NCBI GenBank assembly: GCA_964603155.1
Contig: CAZRTZ010000001.1
Coordinates: 1 to 64,000 of the forward strand
Direction of reading: 5' to 3'
Origin: VAUL01 sp964603155
Lineage (GTDB): Bacteria > Desulfobacterota > Desulfuromonadia > Desulfuromonadales > BM103
Length of the DNA stretch: 64,000 bases
Below the pieces are notes generated by a model. It did no database searches. It was not told where the DNA came from and saw only the letters and a program-made list of their open reading frames with translations. A program made the position numbers and the translations under genes. Shown here in pieces: positions 44,377 through 53,466 of the stretch (the first letter of the stretch is position 1; every line of letters starts with the position of its first letter).

Positions 44377-46293
44377 ATGGCGCAGATTCAGATAACTCTG
44401 CCGGATGGCAGCGTCCGCGAAGTTCCTGCCGGAACCACGCCGTTGGCCGTTGCCCGCGGTATCGGGGAGCGACTGGCCAGGCAGACGGTCGCGGCGCGGC
44501 TCAACGACGAGCTGATCGATGCGACCGCGCCAATCCTGCAAGATTCCCGTCTGCAGCTGATTACGCTGAATACCCCTGAAGGTCTGGAAATCTACCGTCA
44601 TTCCACGGCGCACCTGATGGCTCATGCGGTCAAGGAACTGTTCGGTACGAAGGTCCAGGTCACTATCGGCCCGGCGATCGAGAACGGTTTCTACTACGAC
44701 TTTTACAGTCCCGATCACACCTTCAGCCCTGAGGATTTCGAGCAGATCGAAAAGAAGATGGCGGAACTGGCGGCGGCCGATCTGCAGATCGAGCGCCAGA
44801 CCATTTCCAGCGCCGAAGCAATCCAGCTCTTCGAAACGATGGGAGAGCGCTACAAGGTCGAATTGATTCGCGATCTCGGCGCCGAGGAGGTGTCGCTGTA
44901 TCGCCAGGGGAGCTTCGTTGACCTTTGCCGTGGCCCCCATATCCCTTCGACCGGTCTGCTCAAGGCCTTCAAGCTGACCAGCGTAGCCGGTGCCTACTGG
45001 CGTGGCGACGAGAAGAACGCCATGCTGCAGCGTATTTACGCGACAGCATTCACCGAGCAGAAGGAACTCAATCTTTATCTCGAGAGGCTCGAGGAGGCCA
45101 AACGCCGCGACCATCGCAAGCTCGGGCGCGAACTGGATCTCTTCTCTTTCAGTGATGAAGCCGGCGCCGGACTGGTGATCTGGCATCCGAAAGGAGCGCT
45201 TCTGCGCACCTTGATCGAGGATTTCGAGCGTCGCGAGCACTTGAAGCGCGGCTACGACATCGTCATGGGGCCGCAGATTCTGCGCACCGAATTGTGGAAG
45301 ATTTCCGGTCATTTCGACAATTACCGGGAAAACATGTATTTCACCGAGGTGGACGAGCAGGGCTACGGGATCAAGCCGATGAACTGTCTCGCCCATATGC
45401 TTATTTACAAGTCGAAGCTGCGCTCCTATCGTGACCTGCCGTTACGCTTTTTCGAATTGGGCACCGTACACCGCCATGAGAAGAGCGGCGTACTGCACGG
45501 CCTCTTGCGCGTGCGCGGTTTCACGCAGGACGATGCGCACATCCTCTGTGCTCCCGAGCAGCTCGATGGTGAGATCAAGGGGGTTTTGAGTTTCGTTCGC
45601 GAAGTGATGGGCATTTTCGGCTTCGAGTACGAGATGGAACTCTCAACCCGGCCGGAAAAGTCCATCGGCAGCGATGAGGCCTGGGAACTGGCGACCAACG
45701 CACTGCTGGGTGCCTTGAAAGATTCGGGTCAGCCCTTTGAAATCAACGAGGGAGATGGTGCCTTTTACGGGCCAAAGATCGACATCAAGCTCAAGGACGC
45801 GCTTGACAGAAAATGGCAGTGTGCTACTATCCAGTGCGATTTTACGCTCCCAGAGCGCTTCGATCTTACCTATGTCGGCAGTGACGGCGAACGGCATCGG
45901 CCGGTCATGGTCCACCGGGTCATCCTGGGGGCCATTGAACGTTTTATCGGGGTCCTGATCGAGCACTTTGCCGGCAACTTCCCGTTGTGGATCTCTCCGG
46001 TTCAAGCGAGAATCGTCAATGTGACCGATGCCCAGGCTGCTTATGTCCAGGAGGTCTGTGACCTGCTGCGTGCTGAGGGAGTCCGGGTACAGGTCGATTT
46101 GCGCAACGAGAAGTTGAGTTTCAAGATACGCGAAGCGCAGTTGGAGAAGATTCCGTACATGCTGGTGATCGGCGACAAGGAGTTGGCCAGCGGCACGGTG
46201 GCGCCGCGGCATCGCTCCGGGGAGAATCTCGAGGCGATGACGCCGCTTGGTTTTGCCCGTCTGGTGGCCGAAGAGTGCCGGCAGTATAAGTAA
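44377..46293 (+). CDS. thrS: Threonyl-tRNA synthetase
   Basis: The 638-aa class II synthetase has the TGS domain (1-60), editing domain with HSTAHLMAHAVKELFG and DLCRGPH, the class II core (MGPQILRTELWKISGHFDNY, PMNCLAHMLIYKSKLRSYRDL) and the C-terminal anticodon-binding domain ending with RLVAEECRQ. Full length. GGAGTC precedes ATG 44377. It opens the thrS-infC-rpmI-rplT-pheST row. Confidence 0.97.
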   Translation: MAQIQITLPDGSVREVPAGTTPLAVARGIGERLARQTVAARLNDELIDATAPILQDSRLQLITLNTPEGLEIYRHSTAHLMAHAVKELFGTKVQVTIGPAIENGFYYDFYSPDHTFSPEDFEQIEKKMAELAAADLQIERQTISSAEAIQLFETMGERYKVELIRDLGAEEVSLYRQGSFVDLCRGPHIPSTGLLKAFKLTSVAGAYWRGDEKNAMLQRIYATAFTEQKELNLYLERLEEAKRRDHRKLGRELDLFSFSDEAGAGLVIWHPKGALLRTLIEDFERREHLKRGYDIVMGPQILRTELWKISGHFDNYRENMYFTEVDEQGYGIKPMNCLAHMLIYKSKLRSYRDLPLRFFELGTVHRHEKSGVLHGLLRVRGFTQDDAHILCAPEQLDGEIKGVLSFVREVMGIFGFEYEMELSTRPEKSIGSDEAWELATNALLGALKDSGQPFEINEGDGAFYGPKIDIKLKDALDRKWQCATIQCDFTLPERFDLTYVGSDGERHRPVMVHRVILGAIERFIGVLIEHFAGNFPLWISPVQARIVNVTDAQAAYVQEVCDLLRAEGVRVQVDLRNEKLSFKIREAQLEKIPYMLVIGDKELASGTVAPRHRSGENLEAMTPLGFARLVAEECRQYK

Positions 46294-46304
46294 GAACATG
46301 CAGT

Positions 46305-46329
46305 CGGTGAGAGCGTAAAGCTTTCGCCG
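46305..46329 (+). promoter_or_regulatory. Hairpin in the thrS-infC gap
   Basis: CGGTGAGAGC (46305-46314) pairs with GCTTTCGCCG (46320-46329), ten pairs including two G-U, loop GTAAA. It may be part of infC leader control; no T run follows the stem directly, but a six-T run stands at 46354-46359. Confidence 0.4.
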
Positions 46330-46372
46330 GTTACAGGCAGTCACCGCAACAGCTTTTTTCAGGAGGTGTGCC

Positions 46373-46885
46373 ATAGTCAAGGACAAGACCAACATTAATG
46401 ATATGATCCGTGCCCGCGAGGTTCGGGTGATCGATGACGAGGGTGGCCAGCTCGGCATTCTGTCGATTGCCGATGCGCTGGCTGCTGCGGAGCAGCGTGG
46501 ACTCGACCTGGTCGAGGTGGCTCCTGAGGCCCAGCCGCCGGTTTGCCGGATTATGGACTATGGTAAGTTCAAGTATCAACAGAGCAAACGTGCCGCCGAG
46601 GCCAAGAAGAAGCAGGCCCGTGTGGAAATCAAGGAAGTCAAGATGCGTCCCAAGACCGAGGAGCACGACTTCCAGTTCAAAGTGAAGAATGCCCGGCGTT
46701 TCCTTGAGGAAGGGAACAAGGTCAAGGTGACCATCATGTTCCGTGGCCGTGAGGTCACCCATCCGGAATTCGGCCAGCGTCTGGTCGAGCGGCTGGTGAC
46801 CGAAGTGGCCGATATCGGGCAGCCGGAGTCTCAGGCAGGGATGGCCGGGCGTTTCATGACCCTGGTGATTGCTCCGAAGAAATAA
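46373..46885 (+). CDS. infC: Translation initiation factor IF-3, apparent AUA start
   Basis: IF-3 checks start-codon choice and keeps 30S free. The 170-aa protein has the family's INDMIRAREVRVIDDEGGQL, PPVCRIMDYGKFKYQQ and MRPKTEEHDFQFK. ATG 46403 would cut off the conserved first residues and has no ribosome site. The perfect AGGAGGT at 46361-46367 points to the ATA at 46373, giving M-V-K-D-K-T-N-I-N-D. IF-3 genes with rare starts (AUU in E. coli) are known, and IF-3 itself suppresses them, so autoregulation is likely. Confidence 0.92.
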   Translation: MVKDKTNINDMIRAREVRVIDDEGGQLGILSIADALAAAEQRGLDLVEVAPEAQPPVCRIMDYGKFKYQQSKRAAEAKKKQARVEIKEVKMRPKTEEHDFQFKVKNARRFLEEGNKVKVTIMFRGREVTHPEFGQRLVERLVTEVADIGQPESQAGMAGRFMTLVIAPKK

Positions 46886-46931
46886 ACATCAAACCGTCTA
46901 TTTCGCGTCCAGCGATAGCAAGGAGAAGGCG

Positions 46932-47129
46932 ATGCCAAAGATTAAAACCAACCGTGGAGCCGCCAAGCGTTTTGGCAAGACCGGCAGTGGCAAGATTCGT
47001 CGCAGCAAGGCGTTTTCCAGCCATATTCTGACCAAGAAGACCACCAAGCGCAAGCGTGGCCTGCGGCGTTCCGCGCTGGTTCACTCCAGCGACGCCAAGA
47101 ACATTCAGCAGCTGATTCCGTACATGTAA
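46932..47129 (+). CDS. rpmI: 50S ribosomal protein L35
   Basis: The 65-aa basic protein starts MPKIKTNRGAAKRFGKTGSG and matches L35 throughout. AAGGAGAAGG lies just before ATG 46932; the longer in-frame reading from 46869 is out of the family pattern. Confidence 0.97.
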   Translation: MPKIKTNRGAAKRFGKTGSGKIRRSKAFSSHILTKKTTKRKRGLRRSALVHSSDAKNIQQLIPYM

Positions 47130-47216
47130 ATTTATCGACTGTGAACTGAGGGGTCCTGTCTCCCCCTTCAGATCCAGAAGCGGGTTACCCGCAGAATCCA
47201 ACGAAGGAGCTACACC

Positions 47217-47573
47217 ATGCCAAGAGCAAAAAGAGGATTCAAAGCGAGACGCAGACGTAACAAGGTACTGAAACTGGCCAAAGGTTACCGTGGCGCGCGC
47301 AGCAAGCTGTTTCGCAGCGCAACCGAGGCCGTCGATCGTGCCCTGAACTATGCGTTCCGTGATCGCAAGGTCCGCAAGCGCGATTTTCGCGCCCTGTGGA
47401 TTGCCAGGATCAACGCGGCAGCCCGCGAAAACGGCCTGTCGTACAGCCGTCTGGTGTTCGGGATCAAGCAGGCCGGGATCGCCCTGGACCGCAAGATCCT
47501 GGCGCAGCTCGCGGTGACCGACCCCCCCGGGTTCAGCGCCGTGGTCAGCCAGGCCAAGACCCGACTGCAGTAA
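47217..47573 (+). CDS. rplT: 50S ribosomal protein L20
   Basis: The 118-aa basic protein begins MPRAKRGFKARRRRNKVLKL and includes GYRGARSKLFRSA and RDFRALWIARINAAARE. L20 is an assembly protein and in other bacteria a repressor of the infC-rpmI-rplT mRNA. The 87-bp leader has two small hairpins (around 47147-47170 and GCGGGTTACCCGC). AAGGAGCT precedes the ATG. Confidence 0.98.
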   Translation: MPRAKRGFKARRRRNKVLKLAKGYRGARSKLFRSATEAVDRALNYAFRDRKVRKRDFRALWIARINAAARENGLSYSRLVFGIKQAGIALDRKILAQLAVTDPPGFSAVVSQAKTRLQ

Positions 47574-47591
47574 GCGTCTGATCGCGCGAGA

Positions 47592-47623
47592 AGAGATGGG
47601 CTGCGGCCCATCTCTTTTTTTTT
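47592..47623 (+). terminator. Intrinsic terminator between rplT and pheS
   Basis: Stem AGAGATGGGC/GCCCATCTCT (10 bp, loop TGCG) followed by at least eight T. It can end the infC-rpmI-rplT transcript or attenuate pheST, whose start is 33 bp further on. Confidence 0.88.
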
Positions 47624-47655
47624 CGGGGATCGACTTTGTTCCAGCAAAGGATGTG

Positions 47656-48678
47656 ATGGCAATGAACGAACAATTGGCTGCGCTCGAGCAGCACGCCCGG
47701 CAAGCAGCGGCCGCGGTGACCTCCGAGCACGATCTGCAACAGGTGCGGGCCAGATTCCTCGGCAGGAAAGGGGAGTTGACCGGTTTGCTGAAGGGGATGA
47801 GCGAATTGCCGGCTGAGCAGCGGCCCGCCTTTGGTGCCCGGGCCAATCTGGTCAAGGAAAGCCTCGAAGCCCTGTTCGATGCGTGCCTGGAGGAGATTCG
47901 CCAACGCGAATTGCAGCGGCGCCTCTCTGCCGAACAGGTCGATGTCACCCTCCCTGGTCGACGCCAGCGCCGCGGCTACAAGCATCCGATCACCCAGGTC
48001 ACCGAGGATCTGGTGGATATTTTCGCACGGCTCGGTTTCGGTGTGGCCGAGGGGCCGGAGGTCGAGCGGGATTTTTATAATTTTGAAGCGCTCAATATTC
48101 CCCGCGATCATCCTGCCCGCGACATGCAGGATACCTTCTATGTGTCCGATGATGTTGTGCTGCGCACCCACACCTCTCCGGTGCAGATCCGCACCATGCT
48201 CAATACGCAGCCGCCGGTGCGTGTCGTGGCGCCCGGAACGGTCTACCGCCGCGACTCCGATATCACCCATAGCCCGATGTTTCACCAGATCGAGGGCTTC
48301 CTGGTCGACCGGCACGTGACTTTCGGTGATCTCAAGGGGATTCTGACCGCCTTCATCACCGAGTATTTCGGTGCCGGAACCGGCGTGCGCTTCCGGCCAT
48401 CGTTCTTTCCCTTCACCGAGCCGAGCGCCGAAGTCGATATCCAGTGCGTCATTTGCGGCGGCAGCGGTTGCCGGGTCTGCAAGAATTCCGGTTGGCTGGA
48501 GATTCTCGGCAGCGGCATGATCGACCCCGAGGTGTTCAAGGCTGTCGGCTACGATCCTGAAATCTATTCCGGGTTTGCCTTCGGCATGGGGATCGAGCGC
48601 ATCGCCATGCTCAAGTACGGGGTGAACGATCTACGCTTGTTTTACGAGAACGATCTGCGCTTTTTGCGGCAATTCTAA
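47656..48678 (+). CDS. pheS: Phenylalanyl-tRNA synthetase alpha subunit
   Basis: The 340-aa class II subunit has an N-terminal coiled coil, then HPITQVTEDLVDIFARLGF, GPEVERDFYNFEALNIP, RTHTSPVQIRTM, GTVYRRDSDITHSPMFHQIEG (motif 2) and GFAFGMGIERIAMLKYG (motif 3). A Cys cluster (CVICGGSGCRVCKNSG) lies in the later part. I use ATG 47656, five bases after AAAGG; ATG 47662 is also possible. Confidence 0.96.
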   Translation: MAMNEQLAALEQHARQAAAAVTSEHDLQQVRARFLGRKGELTGLLKGMSELPAEQRPAFGARANLVKESLEALFDACLEEIRQRELQRRLSAEQVDVTLPGRRQRRGYKHPITQVTEDLVDIFARLGFGVAEGPEVERDFYNFEALNIPRDHPARDMQDTFYVSDDVVLRTHTSPVQIRTMLNTQPPVRVVAPGTVYRRDSDITHSPMFHQIEGFLVDRHVTFGDLKGILTAFITEYFGAGTGVRFRPSFFPFTEPSAEVDIQCVICGGSGCRVCKNSGWLEILGSGMIDPEVFKAVGYDPEIYSGFAFGMGIERIAMLKYGVNDLRLFYENDLRFLRQF

Positions 48679-48690
48679 GGGCGAAGCGCG

Positions 48691-48782
48691 GAATTCAGAG
48701 GTCAGAATTCAGAATACAAGAAATTTTCGAAAACAGCAGGTTCTGGTTTGATTTGAACTCCTGAATTCTGAATTCTGTATTC
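48691..48782. repeat. Inverted repeat of CAGAATTCAG units
   Basis: TCAGAATTCAG (about 48702-48712) is matched by CTGAATTCTGA (from 48761), with additional GAATTC and GAATAC copies on both sides. It fills the pheS-pheT gap as an AT-rich, palindrome-rich element. No gene is interrupted. Confidence 0.6.
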
Positions 48783-48796
48783 CAAAAGGGTTTGTC

Positions 48797-51202
48797 ATGA
48801 AAGTCACCTTGAACTGGCTGAAAGAGTATGTGGAGATCGACCTTTCCCCCGAGGAACTGGCTCATCGCCTTACCATGGCAGGGCTCGAAGTCGATGCCAT
48901 GGAGCGTCTTGGGGAGGGGTTGGACAGCGTCATCGTCGCCCGGCTGGCCGATGTCCGGCCGCATCCTGATGCCGACCGTCTGACTCTGTGTACCGTCGAA
49001 ACCGGCAGCGAAACGCTTCAGGTCGTCTGCGGCGCCACGAACCACAAGTCCGGCGACCTGGTCGCCCTTGCCCAGGCCGGCACCGACCTGCCGGGCGGGT
49101 TGAAGATTAAAAAGTCGAAGATTCGCGGTCAGGAATCGTGCGGGATGCTCTGCTCGGTCAGCGAACTCGGTCTGGCCGCCCGCTCCGAGGGGATTCTGAT
49201 CCTCCCCTCCGGACTGCCGCTTGGCAAACCGGTCTTTGATGTGCTCGGCCTCAAGGATGTCCGTTTCGAGCTGGGCCTGACACCGAATCGTCCCGACTGC
49301 CTGAGCGTGGTCGGCGTCGCCCGCGAAGTGGCCGGGATGACAAAGGGAGCCTTGCGCCTGCCGGACATTTCGATGGCCGAAAGCACCACGCCGGCCTGCG
49401 ACAGGACTTCGGTCACCATCGAGGATGCCGAGTTTTGCCCGCGCTACGCGGCGCGCCTGATCGAGGGCGTGGTCATCGGGCCGTCACCCTCCTGGCTGGT
49501 CAAGCGTCTGGAGTCTGTCGGCATGCGCTCGATCAATAACGTGGTGGATGTGACCAACTTCGTGATGATGGAGCTGGGGCAACCGTTACATGCATTCGAT
49601 TTCGACAGGCTGCGCGAGCGGCGTATCGTCGTACGGCGCGCAGCCGACGGGGACACCTTCACAACCCTGGACGGTCAGGTCCATAATCTGCTGGCCGATG
49701 ATCTGGTGATCTGCGATGGAGCAGGGCCGGTCGCGCTGGCCGGGATCATGGGTGGAGAAAATTCCGAGGTTCGCCCTGAAACTGTCAATATCCTGCTGGA
49801 GAGTGCCTATTTCAACCCTGGGGCCATTCGCCGCACCAGCAAACGCCTCGGCCTGCATACGGAATCTTCCCATCGCTTCGAGCGCGGCGGCGATGTCGAT
49901 ATCGTACCGGTCGCTCTCGACCGGGCCGCGGCGCTGATCGCCACATTGGCCGGGGGGAAAGTTGCCGGCGGTGTGGTTGATCAATACCCGCAGGCTCTGC
50001 CCAAGCGCCGTTTGACGGTTACGGCCGCGCGTGCCAGTAAACTGCTCGGCCTGACCGTGACAAGTGAGGAAATCCGCCAGGTGCTCGGCGGCATCGGTTT
50101 GTGCGGAGAAGTCCAGCCGGACGGTTCGCTGCGCGTCGATGTGCCGCATTTCCGGCCGGATGTGGAACGTGAAATCGATTTGATTGAAGAGGTGGCGCGT
50201 CTGATCGGTTATGAGCGGATTCCGGTGACCATGCCGACCGGCAAGATGCACGACCAGCCGCTTCCGCGCCATCTGCAACTGGAGGGCAAACTGCGCGATC
50301 TGATCGTCAGCCTGGGATTCGCAGAGGCGATCAATTATTCTTTCGTGGCGGCTAATTCAGTCGATCGCCTGAAACTTGGCGAAGACGATCCCCGGCGTGC
50401 GCATGTGGCGGTTCTCAATCCGCTGACCGAGGAGCAGGCGGTCATGCGCACCTCCCTGATCCCGAGCCTGCTGGAAACGGCAGCGCGCAACATCGCTTAC
50501 CGTACCAGCGACCTGGCGTTATTCGAACTGCGCTCAGTTTTTCTGCCTTTGCCGGGCGAAGAACTTCCCCGGGAGCAGTTGCGCTTGACGGCCTTGCTGA
50601 CTGGCCGTCGGGAGGTCGAAGGGTGGGCGCAGCATGGCGATAACGTCGATTTCTTCGATATCAAGGGGATTGCTGAAGAACTGGTCGGGCAATTGCGCGT
50701 CAAGGACGTGCAGTGGCTCCCGGAACATGGCGAACGCTTCCTCCATCCCGGCAAGTCGTGTGCTCTCACCTCCGGCAAACTTGCGCTGGGGACGCTCGGT
50801 GAAATCCACCCGCAAGTGCTGCGGGCCTTCGACATCAGCCAGCCGGTCCTGCTGCTCGACCTGGACGCCGATGCACTTTTTGCCGCTGCCGGCAATCACC
50901 CCGGATTCCGTCCCCTGTCCCGTTATCCTGATATCGAACGCGACAGCGCTTTCCTGGTCGATGAGTCGGTTACGGCCAGGCAGGTTTTCGAAACTCTGGG
51001 GCAGGTGCGTCTCAAGGACCTGGAAAGCGTGGTGCTGTTCGATGTTTACCGGGGTGCAGCGCTTCCGCCGGGCAAGAAGAGCCTGGCCATTCGCGCCCGC
51101 TATCGTGCGCTCGACCGGACCCTGACCGATGAACTCGTGCAGGAGTTGCACACCCGCCTGGTTCAGGCCATGAAAAAGTCTCTCGGAGCGGAACTGAGAT
51201 AA
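48797..51202 (+). CDS. pheT: Phenylalanyl-tRNA synthetase beta subunit
   Basis: The 801-aa subunit begins MKVTLNWLKEYVEIDLSPEE. It has a tRNA-binding EMAP-like domain (about 40-150, VVCGATNHKSGDLVALAQAG), B3/B4 editing domains, B5 and the catalytic-like core, and a C-terminal ferredoxin-fold anticodon-binding domain (RYPDIERDSAFLVDE). Full length. It is paired with pheS although 118 bp of repeat lies between. Confidence 0.97.
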   Translation: MKVTLNWLKEYVEIDLSPEELAHRLTMAGLEVDAMERLGEGLDSVIVARLADVRPHPDADRLTLCTVETGSETLQVVCGATNHKSGDLVALAQAGTDLPGGLKIKKSKIRGQESCGMLCSVSELGLAARSEGILILPSGLPLGKPVFDVLGLKDVRFELGLTPNRPDCLSVVGVAREVAGMTKGALRLPDISMAESTTPACDRTSVTIEDAEFCPRYAARLIEGVVIGPSPSWLVKRLESVGMRSINNVVDVTNFVMMELGQPLHAFDFDRLRERRIVVRRAADGDTFTTLDGQVHNLLADDLVICDGAGPVALAGIMGGENSEVRPETVNILLESAYFNPGAIRRTSKRLGLHTESSHRFERGGDVDIVPVALDRAAALIATLAGGKVAGGVVDQYPQALPKRRLTVTAARASKLLGLTVTSEEIRQVLGGIGLCGEVQPDGSLRVDVPHFRPDVEREIDLIEEVARLIGYERIPVTMPTGKMHDQPLPRHLQLEGKLRDLIVSLGFAEAINYSFVAANSVDRLKLGEDDPRRAHVAVLNPLTEEQAVMRTSLIPSLLETAARNIAYRTSDLALFELRSVFLPLPGEELPREQLRLTALLTGRREVEGWAQHGDNVDFFDIKGIAEELVGQLRVKDVQWLPEHGERFLHPGKSCALTSGKLALGTLGEIHPQVLRAFDISQPVLLLDLDADALFAAAGNHPGFRPLSRYPDIERDSAFLVDESVTARQVFETLGQVRLKDLESVVLFDVYRGAALPPGKKSLAIRARYRALDRTLTDELVQELHTRLVQAMKKSLGAELR

Positions 51203-51209
51203 AAAACTG

Positions 51210-51239
51210 TTGCTGCCGCTTCAGGCTTTGTGCTATAAC
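51210..51239 (+). promoter_or_regulatory. Probable sigma-70 promoter for ihfA
   Basis: TTGCTG (51210-51215), 18 bp, and TATAAC (51234-51239). The spacer ends in TGC directly before the -10 box, an extended -10 element. Confidence 0.55.
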
Positions 51240-51280
51240 CGCCCAGAATTCAAGCGGATATTTTCAGGAGGTGGTTTTCC

Positions 51281-51565
51281 ATGACCAAGGCTGATCTCGT
51301 CGAAAACGTCTATCTCAAGACCGGATTCTCTAAGAAAGAGTCGGCCGAGATTGTGGAAATGGTTTTCGACCTCATGAAAGACACTCTTGAACGTGGTGAG
51401 AAGATCAAGATTGCCGGCTTCGGCAATTTTGTTGTCAAGGACAAATCGACCCGTCGCGGCCGTAATCCCCAGACCGGCGAGGAAATCGAAATCACTTCGC
51501 GCCGCATCCTGACGTTCAAGCCCAGTCAGGTTCTCAAATCCTCCATTAACACCAAGGAGGAGTAG
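51281..51565 (+). CDS. ihfA: Integration host factor alpha subunit
   Basis: The 94-aa DNA-bending protein reads MTKADLVENVYLKTGFSKKE, GFGNFVVKDKSTRRGRNPQTGEEI with the proline arm RNPQTG. The position after pheT is typical of ihfA. AGGAGGTGG precedes the ATG. Confidence 0.95.
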   Translation: MTKADLVENVYLKTGFSKKESAEIVEMVFDLMKDTLERGEKIKIAGFGNFVVKDKSTRRGRNPQTGEEIEITSRRILTFKPSQVLKSSINTKEE

Positions 51566-51586
51566 TCACTCCGGTCCTGACGACCC

Positions 51587-52042
51587 ATGGACCCGCAGAT
51601 TCCCGACAAGCTCTATTTCAAAATCGGTGAGGTCGCTGACCTCACCGGCGTAAAGCCTCACGTTCTGCGTTACTGGGAAAGTGAGATTTCAGCGATCCGT
51701 CCGACCAAAAACCGCAACCAGCAGCGCCTCTATCGCCAGCGCGACATCGAACTGATCCTGCGTCTGAAGGATTTGCTTTACGCCCAGGGCTACACCATTG
51801 CCGGTGCCCGTAACCTGTTGCGGCGCAAGGCGACAACCTCGCCCCAGCCCGTGGAAGCACCCCCTGCAACTGCGCCTGCATCAATACCTGCCGATCTGCC
51901 ACTCCCCGCATCGGCCGACGGGCAGCTGTTCTTGCCGCTCGGTGGTGGCAAGGAGCGCCGTCTGCTTGCCGAATTGAAGCAGGATCTCTGCCGCTTGCGC
52001 AACTCTCTGGCAGCTCATCCGAAATCTGTTCACACTCGCTGA
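51587..52042 (+). CDS. MerR-family transcriptional regulator
   Basis: The 151-aa protein has an N-terminal winged-helix MerR domain: FKIGEVADLTGVKPHVLRYWESE and NQQRLYRQRDIELILRLKDLL. A proline/alanine linker leads to a short C-terminal helix (RRLLAELKQDLCRLRNSL) that could dimerise. No metal-binding cysteines of classical MerR are seen, so the inducer is unknown. A MerR gene after ihfA is a common deltaproteobacterial layout. Confidence 0.9.
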   Translation: MDPQIPDKLYFKIGEVADLTGVKPHVLRYWESEISAIRPTKNRNQQRLYRQRDIELILRLKDLLYAQGYTIAGARNLLRRKATTSPQPVEAPPATAPASIPADLPLPASADGQLFLPLGGGKERRLLAELKQDLCRLRNSLAAHPKSVHTR

Positions 52043-52047
52043 ATTTT

Positions 52048-52818
52048 GTGCTGATTCTGGCCACAAACGACGACGGCATCCACTCCCCCGGGCTTCGGGA
52101 GATGGTTTGTGCCTTGCAGGATCTCGGCCGCGTGGTGGTGGTGGCGCCGGACCGCGAGCGCAGTGCCGTCAGTCACGCCCTGACCCTTCATTCACCGCTT
52201 CGGGCTGCGATCCAGGCCCCCGGCTGGTGGGCGGTTGACGGTACCCCGACCGATTGCGTGAATCTCGGCATTCACGGCCTGCTGCAGGAAAAACCCGCGC
52301 TGGTCGTCTCCGGGATCAATCAGGGGGGGAATCTGGGTGATGATCTGACCTACTCCGGAACCGTGGCGGCCGCCATGGAAGCGACGCTGATGGGGGTGCC
52401 GGCTCTGGCCGTGTCTCTCGCCGCGGATCGTTTCCATGCCGAAGACTATCGCTGGTGCGGAGGCTGGGTTGTCCGGCTGGCCCGGCAGATTCTGGAACAT
52501 GGCCTGCCCACCGATACTTTTCTCAATGTGAACATCCCGAAGGGCGAGCCTTTGGGGATGCGCCTGACGCGTCAGGGAAAGCGCCGTTATGCCGATGCGG
52601 TGGTACGTAACGTCGATCCGCGCGGCCGTTCCTACTACTGGATCGGGGCGGGAGAGCTGGCTTTTCAGGAACTGTCCGGGACGGATTCGCATGCCATTGA
52701 GCACGGCTATGTCTCCGTGACCCCGCTGCATCTCGACCTTACCAACTACGCCGCGTTCGAACGCCTGCGCAGTTGGTGCCCGGAGAACAACAACGGCGGG
52801 GATGGTCCCGATGCGTGA
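52048..52818 (+). CDS. surE: 5'/3'-nucleotidase SurE
   Basis: SurE dephosphorylates nucleotides under stress. The 256-aa protein has ATNDDGIHSPGL (metal Asp pair) and SGINQGGNLGDDLTYSGTVAAAME. It begins at GTG 52048, 5 bp after the merR stop, without an obvious SD. It leads surE-pcm-nlpD-rpoS. Confidence 0.95.
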   Translation: MLILATNDDGIHSPGLREMVCALQDLGRVVVVAPDRERSAVSHALTLHSPLRAAIQAPGWWAVDGTPTDCVNLGIHGLLQEKPALVVSGINQGGNLGDDLTYSGTVAAAMEATLMGVPALAVSLAADRFHAEDYRWCGGWVVRLARQILEHGLPTDTFLNVNIPKGEPLGMRLTRQGKRRYADAVVRNVDPRGRSYYWIGAGELAFQELSGTDSHAIEHGYVSVTPLHLDLTNYAAFERLRSWCPENNNGGDGPDA

Positions 52819-53464
52819 TTACAATATCGCCCGGCGGCGCATGGTCGAAGAGCAAATCAAGGCTCGCGGGGTCAACGACCCCCGGGTCATCGAAGCGATG
52901 ACCAAGGTTCCCCGCCACCTGTTTGTCCCGGAAGCGCTCGCTTCTCAGGCTTACACGGATTTCCCCCTGCCGATTGGCGAACGACAGACCATTTCGCAAC
53001 CCTACATGGTTGCACTGATGAGTGAGTCCTTGCAGCTCAAGGGTGACGAGAAGGTTCTCGAGGTCGGCACCGGGTCCGGATACCAGGCTGCCGTGCTCGC
53101 ACTTTTGGCCAGACAGGTGTTCTCCCTGGAGCGGATACCCGCTCTGGCCCGTCAGGCCCGGCGCACCCTTGACGCGTGCGGATTCGCCCGGGTCAATGTC
53201 CGCCTGACCGACGGGACTTTCGGCTGGGAAGAGGAGGCTCCCTTTGACGGGATCATGGTGACCGCCGGCGCTCCGTCGGTTCCGCAGCCGTTCCTCAAAC
53301 AGCTGGCCATCGGCGGCCGGCTGGTTATTCCGGTCGGTGATCGTAGTACGCAGATACTGATCAGGATCACGCGCACCGGTGAAAGCACGTTTCGCGAGGA
53401 GCGCCTGCTCGGTTGTCGTTTCGTGCCGCTGGTGGGAGACTACGGCTGGAGCGACGAGGGCTGA
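52811..53464 (+). CDS. pcm: Protein-L-isoaspartate O-methyltransferase
   Basis: Pcm repairs aged isoaspartyl residues with SAM. The 217-aa protein starts MRDYNIARRRMVEEQI, has GERQTISQPYMVALM, the SAM motif VLEVGTGSGYQAAVLALL and the closing LVIPVGD. I choose ATG 52811, overlapping surE by 8 bp; ATG 52802 would add MVP. Confidence 0.95.
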   Translation: MRDYNIARRRMVEEQIKARGVNDPRVIEAMTKVPRHLFVPEALASQAYTDFPLPIGERQTISQPYMVALMSESLQLKGDEKVLEVGTGSGYQAAVLALLARQVFSLERIPALARQARRTLDACGFARVNVRLTDGTFGWEEEAPFDGIMVTAGAPSVPQPFLKQLAIGGRLVIPVGDRSTQILIRITRTGESTFREERLLGCRFVPLVGDYGWSDEG

Positions 53465-53466
53465 CG

